The notes below the pieces were generated by a model. The model made no database searches, was not told the DNA's origin, and saw only the letters and a list, made by a program, of their open reading frames with translations. Below are positions 31,890-35,178 of a DNA stretch of 35,178 nt, one piece after another (the stretch's first letter is position 1; each line of letters starts with the position of its first letter). The DNA comes from Hyphomicrobiales bacterium (GTDB taxonomy: Bacteria > Pseudomonadota > Alphaproteobacteria > Rhizobiales > Xanthobacteraceae): NCBI GenBank assembly GCA_009377755.1, contig WHTM01000050.1, positions 1-35,178 of the forward strand, read 5' to 3'. The position numbers and the translations under genes were made by a program.

Positions 31890-33152
31890 ATGAATGAGCG
31901 CGCGTGGCTGGTGGGCGTCGATTCCGGCGGGACGTTCACCGATCTCATCGCCGTCGAGCAGAAGGCCGGAGAGTTTCGCCGCGCCAAGGTTCCCTCGGTT
32001 TCGGCCGATCCCTCGGCGGCCGTGCTCGACGCGCTCGGCAAGTTGTTCGCCGATGGCGTTGCGCCGTCTAGCATTGCGCTGTTCGTCCACGGAACGGCGG
32101 TCGCCACCAACGCGCTCTTGGAAGGCAAGGGAGTCCGTGCGGGCCTGCTGATCACACGCGGTTTCCGCGCCGTCTATGAGGCGCGCGGCTGGTCGCAGCC
32201 GCTCGGCAGTGACCTCGTTGATGTTTTCTATCAGAAGCCGCCGATGCTGACGCCGCAATGGCTGACCGAGGAGGTGACCGAGCGCCACGACTATCGCGGT
32301 GAAGTCGTGACGCCGCTTGATGAGCCGGGGCTGCGCCAGTCGGTACGACAGCTCAAAGCCAAGGGTGTCGAGGCGATTGCCGTCTGCTTTCTGTTCTCGT
32401 TCCTCAATCCGACTCATGAGCAGCACGCCGCGGCGATCGTGGCCGTGGTCAACCCCCACTTCCCGGCCACGGTCAATCTCTATTTCCCGACCGCGCATCT
32501 CGTCTACAACACGGTGCTCGCGGCGCTCGGACAGCTAAACCCCGCGCGCGCCGTCGCGCCGTCAGGGCTCGGCTCCGGCGCCATCACCATCGGCTACCGC
32601 ACGTCGCGCGCAGGCAAGGCGGCGGTGCTCTACGAGCTGCTGTACACCTCGCTCGGCGGCACCAGCCGGCACGACGGGGCCGCCATGGTCATGGTGATGA
32701 ATCATTTCACACCGGGGACGCCGATGGAAATCTTCGAGAGCGAGTATCCGTTGCGCGTGCGTTCGTACGAAGTCGTTCGAGGCTCGGCCGGGGCAGGGCG
32801 TTACCGCGGCTGCCTGGGCTACGCGCGCGAATTCGAAGTGTTGGAGGACGGCGTCCTGACGGTGCGCTCCTCCAACCATCGCTTTGCCACGCCGGGCTAT
32901 GGCGACGGCTCGAGCCCGCCGCCCTCGCGTGTCATCCTCAATCCCGACCGGGCCGACCGGGAAGTGCTCGACATTCTGGACACGCGGCACCTCAAGGCCG
33001 GCGACGTGATCCGCTTCGAGCGCAGCGGGGGCGCAGGCTTTGGTCCGCCGGCCGAACGTGCGCCCGAGGCGGTGCGCGAGGACGTGCGCAACGGCTATGT
33101 CAGCCCGGATGCCGCGGCCGGAATCTATGGCCAGCCGCAAGAGGACCCTTGA
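31890..33152 (+). CDS. HyuA-HyuB chimera (N-oxoprolinase/hydantoinase subunits joined in frame)
   Basis: The 420-residue product joins parts of two proteins. Residues 1 to about 190 match the N-terminus of HyuA-type subunits: the ATP-fold phosphate motif VGVDSGGTFTDLI, HGTAVATNALLEGKG and the VNPHFP region that precedes the HyuA core. From about 192 the sequence is the C-terminal third of a HyuB-type subunit: YFPTAHLVYNTVLAALGQLNP, APSGLGSGAITIGY, NHFTPGTPMEIFESEYPLRVR, GSAGAGRYRGCLGYAREFEVL and GGAGFGPPAERAPEAV. Intact HyuA and HyuB are about 700 and 550-650 residues, so the HyuA core and HyuB N-terminus are missing, with the frame kept. The enzyme hydrolyses 5-oxoproline/hydantoin-type rings with ATP; this product probably cannot. 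ATG 31890 follows GAGGGG. TGA overlaps the SDR ATG. Could be deletion, real fusion or assembly collapse. Confidence 0.82.
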   Translation: MNERAWLVGVDSGGTFTDLIAVEQKAGEFRRAKVPSVSADPSAAVLDALGKLFADGVAPSSIALFVHGTAVATNALLEGKGVRAGLLITRGFRAVYEARGWSQPLGSDLVDVFYQKPPMLTPQWLTEEVTERHDYRGEVVTPLDEPGLRQSVRQLKAKGVEAIAVCFLFSFLNPTHEQHAAAIVAVVNPHFPATVNLYFPTAHLVYNTVLAALGQLNPARAVAPSGLGSGAITIGYRTSRAGKAAVLYELLYTSLGGTSRHDGAAMVMVMNHFTPGTPMEIFESEYPLRVRSYEVVRGSAGAGRYRGCLGYAREFEVLEDGVLTVRSSNHRFATPGYGDGSSPPPSRVILNPDRADREVLDILDTRHLKAGDVIRFERSGGAGFGPPAERAPEAVREDVRNGYVSPDAAAGIYGQPQEDP

Positions 33153-33925
33153 TGGCAGCGAATTCGCGATTCGATCTGGAAGGCCGGGTGGTAATTGTCA
33201 CCGGCGGCGGCAAGGGCATCGGCAAGGTCTACGCGCAGCAATTCGCCAAGGCCGGTGCCCGCGTGGTCGCCGCAGACATCGACGGCATGGCGGCGCAGGC
33301 AGTGGCCGAAGCGATCCGCGGAGACGGAGGTGCCGCGATCGGTTTGACGACAGACGTCTCGAACCCGGAATCAAGCCACGCCATGTCGGAGGCCGCGCGC
33401 GACACCTTCGGCGGCATCGACGTGCTGATCAACAATGCCTCGCTGATGAGTGTGCTGCCGCGGCGCTCCTGGCTCGAAATTCCGGAGGAGGAATGGGACC
33501 GGGTGATGGCCGTCAATCTGCGCGGTCTGTTCCTGTGCTGCCGTGCGGTGTTCCCGGTCATGAAGGAGCGTGGCTACGGCAAGATCGTCAACATCTCGTC
33601 GAGCCGCGTGTGGGAGGGCAATCCCAATCGGCTGCATTACACGACCTCCAAGGCGGGAGTGATCGGCTTCACGCGCGCGCTGGCCCGCGAGGTCGGCGAG
33701 CACGGCATCACCGTCAACGCGGTGACGCCCGGCCTAACCATGAGCGACACGCAGGTCGCCTCGTCGTCGAACAACTATCTGGCAACACGGCTGGAGGGTC
33801 GCGCCATCTCCCGCCCGCAGGTGCCGGACGATCTCGTCGGCGCGGTGATGTTCCTGTCGAGCGCGGCGAGCGATTTCATGACTGGCCAGACAATCAACGT
33901 GGACGGGGGCAAGGCGATGCACTGA
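33152..33925 (+). CDS. Short-chain dehydrogenase/reductase
   Basis: This is a 257-residue SDR of the classical type: VTGGGKGIG near residue 17, the NNAS motif (here INNASLMS) near 93, a catalytic serine in IVNISSSRVWEG, YTTSK near 163 and ITVNAVTPGLTMSD after it. The C-terminal FLSSAASDFMTGQTINVDGG is the family's standard ending. The ATG overlaps the stop of the chimera gene (TGATG) and has GAGGA six bases upstream, so translation is coupled. A TTG at 33149 is a possible alternative. The class II aldolase follows. The substrate, probably an alcohol or hydroxy acid of the pathway, is unknown. It is more typical than the SDR at 13843, and the two are not close copies. Confidence 0.93.
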   Translation: MAANSRFDLEGRVVIVTGGGKGIGKVYAQQFAKAGARVVAADIDGMAAQAVAEAIRGDGGAAIGLTTDVSNPESSHAMSEAARDTFGGIDVLINNASLMSVLPRRSWLEIPEEEWDRVMAVNLRGLFLCCRAVFPVMKERGYGKIVNISSSRVWEGNPNRLHYTTSKAGVIGFTRALAREVGEHGITVNAVTPGLTMSDTQVASSSNNYLATRLEGRAISRPQVPDDLVGAVMFLSSAASDFMTGQTINVDGGKAMH

Positions 33926-34011
33926 TTCATCATACACATCGCATGACAAGCATCGAAATAGCTCCCGAGTTGAGGTTGTCGAGGATTGAACAAGACGTGA
34001 AAGGGACGAAC

Positions 34012-34728
34012 ATGAGCAATAGCATGGTTGTTGAAGCACTCGAAGACCTGGTGTCCGCGAACCGGATTCTCGCCCACGAGCAGGTCATCGATGGATTCGG
34101 CCATATCAGCATTCGTCACCCGGAGCGGCCGGATCGCTTCTTCCTGTCGCGCTCGCGCAGCCCGGAACTGGTCACGCTCGACGACCTGATGGAGTTCGAT
34201 CTCGACTGCAATCCGATTGATCAGCGCGGCCGCGCCATGTACGGCGAGCGGCCGATCCATGGCGGCATCTTCAAGGTTCGTCCGGACGTCAACGCCGTGA
34301 TCCATCATCACGCCCATCCTATCCTGCCGTTCACGTTTTCGAAGGAAAAGCTGCGCCCGGTCTTTCACATGGGCGGTGTGATGGGCAGAGAGATTCCCGA
34401 CTGGGACATTCGCACGAAGTTCGGGGATACGGACCTCCTCGTTGTAACCATGGACCAGGGGATCGACCTTGCGCACGCGCTCGGCAAGAGCCGGATGACG
34501 CTGATGCGCCGTCACGGATGCGTGGTTGCCGCCAACACGCTGCGCCAAGCTGTCTTCATCGCGGTCTATTCGACCGACAATGCCAAGCTGCAACTGGCCG
34601 GGCGCGGCGAACTCGAATTCCTCTCGGACGGCGAGATCGATGAGACCGGCAAGCTCCTGGAAATGCCGATCGCGATGGATCGCGCCTGGGAATACTGGTC
34701 GCGGCGTTGCGGGGTGCTGGCGGCCTGA
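34012..34728 (+). CDS. Class II aldolase/adducin family protein
   Basis: This protein of about 238 residues belongs to the zinc-dependent aldolase/decarboxylase family. The His cluster AVIHHHAHPILPFT (about 91-104) supplies metal ligands, and MRRHGCVVAANTLRQAVFIAVYSTDNAKLQ near 165-194 carries the further histidine and closing helix. The N-terminal part VIDGFGHISIRHPERPDRFFLSRSRSPELVT is the family's usual entry. ATG 34012 has AAGGGA six bases upstream; an earlier ATG at 33943 would add 23 residues. It lies 86 bases after the SDR (17 if the earlier start is used) and closes the operon. It differs from the class II aldolase at 12419, which lacks the HHHAH cluster. Confidence 0.9.
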   Translation: MSNSMVVEALEDLVSANRILAHEQVIDGFGHISIRHPERPDRFFLSRSRSPELVTLDDLMEFDLDCNPIDQRGRAMYGERPIHGGIFKVRPDVNAVIHHHAHPILPFTFSKEKLRPVFHMGGVMGREIPDWDIRTKFGDTDLLVVTMDQGIDLAHALGKSRMTLMRRHGCVVAANTLRQAVFIAVYSTDNAKLQLAGRGELEFLSDGEIDETGKLLEMPIAMDRAWEYWSRRCGVLAA

Positions 34729-34790
34729 CCGTGCTCGGATTTAGGCCTGCCGACCAGGTTGCCTAATTCTGCGGCAGATTGCTCACAAGC

Positions 34791-34819
34791 ATGCATTGAG
34801 GGTGCGCACCTTAATGCAT
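34791..34819. promoter_or_regulatory. Nested inverted repeats upstream of a sigma-54 promoter
   Basis: ATGCATT (34791-34797) and AATGCAT (34813-34819) are inverted arms. Inside them lies the perfect ten-base palindrome GGTGCGCACC (34801-34810), offset by half a base. The block ends 37 bases before the -24 element at 34857. It may be an activator or repressor site. It is not a good NtrC site (which would be TGCACC-N5-GGTGCA). Confidence 0.35.
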
Positions 34820-34856
34820 GTCTTTGATCTATTGCCGGAATTTGGTCAGCTAAAGC

Positions 34857-34873
34857 TGGCACGAGCCTTGCGG
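34857..34873 (+). promoter_or_regulatory. Sigma-54 (RpoN) -24/-12 promoter
   Basis: TGGCACG (34857-34863), a four-base spacer AGCC, then TTGC (34868-34871) match the RpoN consensus TGGCACG-N4-TTGC exactly. The invariant GG and GC are 12 bases apart start-to-start. It points rightwards, away from the aldolase operon, toward whatever lies past the right edge or a short transcript within it. Confidence 0.65.
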
Positions 34874-34896
34874 AAGGACCCCCGGAAGCCGGATAA

Positions 34897-35085
34897 GTAG
34901 CCCCCCGCCACCGCGATCCGCAGGCCGTCCATGCGGCTGTCGCAGTTGGCGCCTCGCGGGTCGTCGAGTTTCCCGAGGCGCAGCGTGCCCGCGCCGCTGC
35001 CTACGTGATCACGACGACCGAGGGCGCCGCGCTGCGAAGGGCGCTGACCAAAAGCGCCTTGCAAGATCGGCAATGCAGAAAGTGA
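34897..35085 (+). pseudogene. Possible internal fragment of an AtzE-type amidase
   Basis: The open frame here has no start codon of its own in a sensible place; it opens after TAA at 34894-34896. It reads AVHAAVAVGASRVVEFPEAQ and then RARAAAYVITTTEGAALRRAL before a TGA at 35083. This resembles the mid-part of AtzE-family amidases (pattern 'aV..va.aLGa.r.VelPea.rARaAAyvIt.aEGa'). The amidase signature with the Ser-Ser-Lys triad lies elsewhere in such proteins and is absent. If real, it is a gene remnant of under 65 codons, possibly deleted on both sides. This is pattern memory only; confidence is low to moderate. Confidence 0.35.
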
Positions 35086-35095
35086 AAGCGTGAAT

Positions 35096-35119
35096 GTCAA
35101 ACTTGTCGCAAGGTTTGAC
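35096..35119. repeat. Imperfect inverted repeat near the right edge
   Basis: GTCAAAC-TTG (35096-35105) and CAAGGTTTGAC (35109-35119) pair with one bulged base around a TCG loop, then an A-rich tract follows. It could be an operator or a weak hairpin. TTGACA at 35115-35120 also resembles a -35 box, but no good -10 follows. A 21-codon frame (35094-35159) overlaps it and lacks a clear ribosome site. The rest of 34729-35178 holds nothing else I can support. Confidence 0.35.
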
Positions 35120-35178
35120 AAAAACCAAGAAAAGTCCGGCAAATTCAAAGGCCGAATAATTGTTGGCTCCCCGGGCCG

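Noticed and set aside
34846-35148. Minus-strand frame of 100 codons at the right edge
   Set aside because: No ribosome site and no recognisable motif; the opposite strand reads better as an amidase fragment.

Overview
The window is about 35 kb of high-GC DNA and looks like the chromosome of an alphaproteobacterium, most likely a Bradyrhizobium/Rhodopseudomonas relative. The support is the very high third-position GC, an abundance of Bug-type tricarboxylate receptors and group-C flavin (LLM) monooxygenases, and short GC-rich intergenic inverted repeats ending in GTCCCG/CGGGAC or TGTCAT/ATGACA of the kind common there. I saw no tRNA, rRNA, CRISPR array, transposase or phage gene. This is inference from sequence character; no search was run.

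Left part (1-7.5 kb): a membrane-anchored diguanylate cyclase that seems to lack its N-terminal half, overlapped tail-to-tail by a Tat-exported PhoX/DUF839 protein. Next comes a LuxR-type regulator, then a plus-strand run of five small genes. Four of these encode exported proteins (two Sec-type of unknown function, one Tat-type, one right-handed beta-helix). The fifth encodes a small stand-alone protein with a JAB/DUF4329-like HTHP...SxxD motif and no signal peptide.

Middle part (7.6-27.6 kb): a dense catabolic and transport region. A TctC-TctB-TctA transporter and a fumarate-lyase-superfamily enzyme lie on the minus strand. They are followed by a class II aldolase, a RidA-SDR pair divergent from a RutA-like flavin monooxygenase, and an arylmalonate decarboxylase/maleate isomerase-like protein. 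A six-gene minus-strand operon follows: enolase-superfamily enzyme, ABC binding protein, fused permease, ATPase, 3-hydroxyisobutyrate dehydrogenase-like enzyme and LLM monooxygenase. Divergent from it is a thiolase-like/DUF35/acyl-CoA ligase operon whose thiolase lacks the usual nucleophilic cysteine.

Right part (27.6-35.2 kb): a LysR regulator divergent from a second catabolic operon: LLM monooxygenase, orphan Bug receptor, MarR regulator, a HyuA-HyuB chimera, SDR and class II aldolase. Its gene content (LLM + Bug + SDR + class II aldolase) mirrors the 11-16 kb region, suggesting two related routes for organic acid or cyclic amide substrates. The last 450 bases hold no intact gene. They contain a near-perfect sigma-54 -24/-12 promoter, dyad sequences and a short reading frame resembling an internal piece of an AtzE-type amidase.

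The most unusual items are the in-frame HyuA-HyuB chimera (31.9-33.2 kb), the cysteine-less thiolase/DUF35 pair, the single-cysteine racemase-fold enzyme, the free-standing JAB-like protein among exported proteins, and several strong dyads in the divergent promoter regions.
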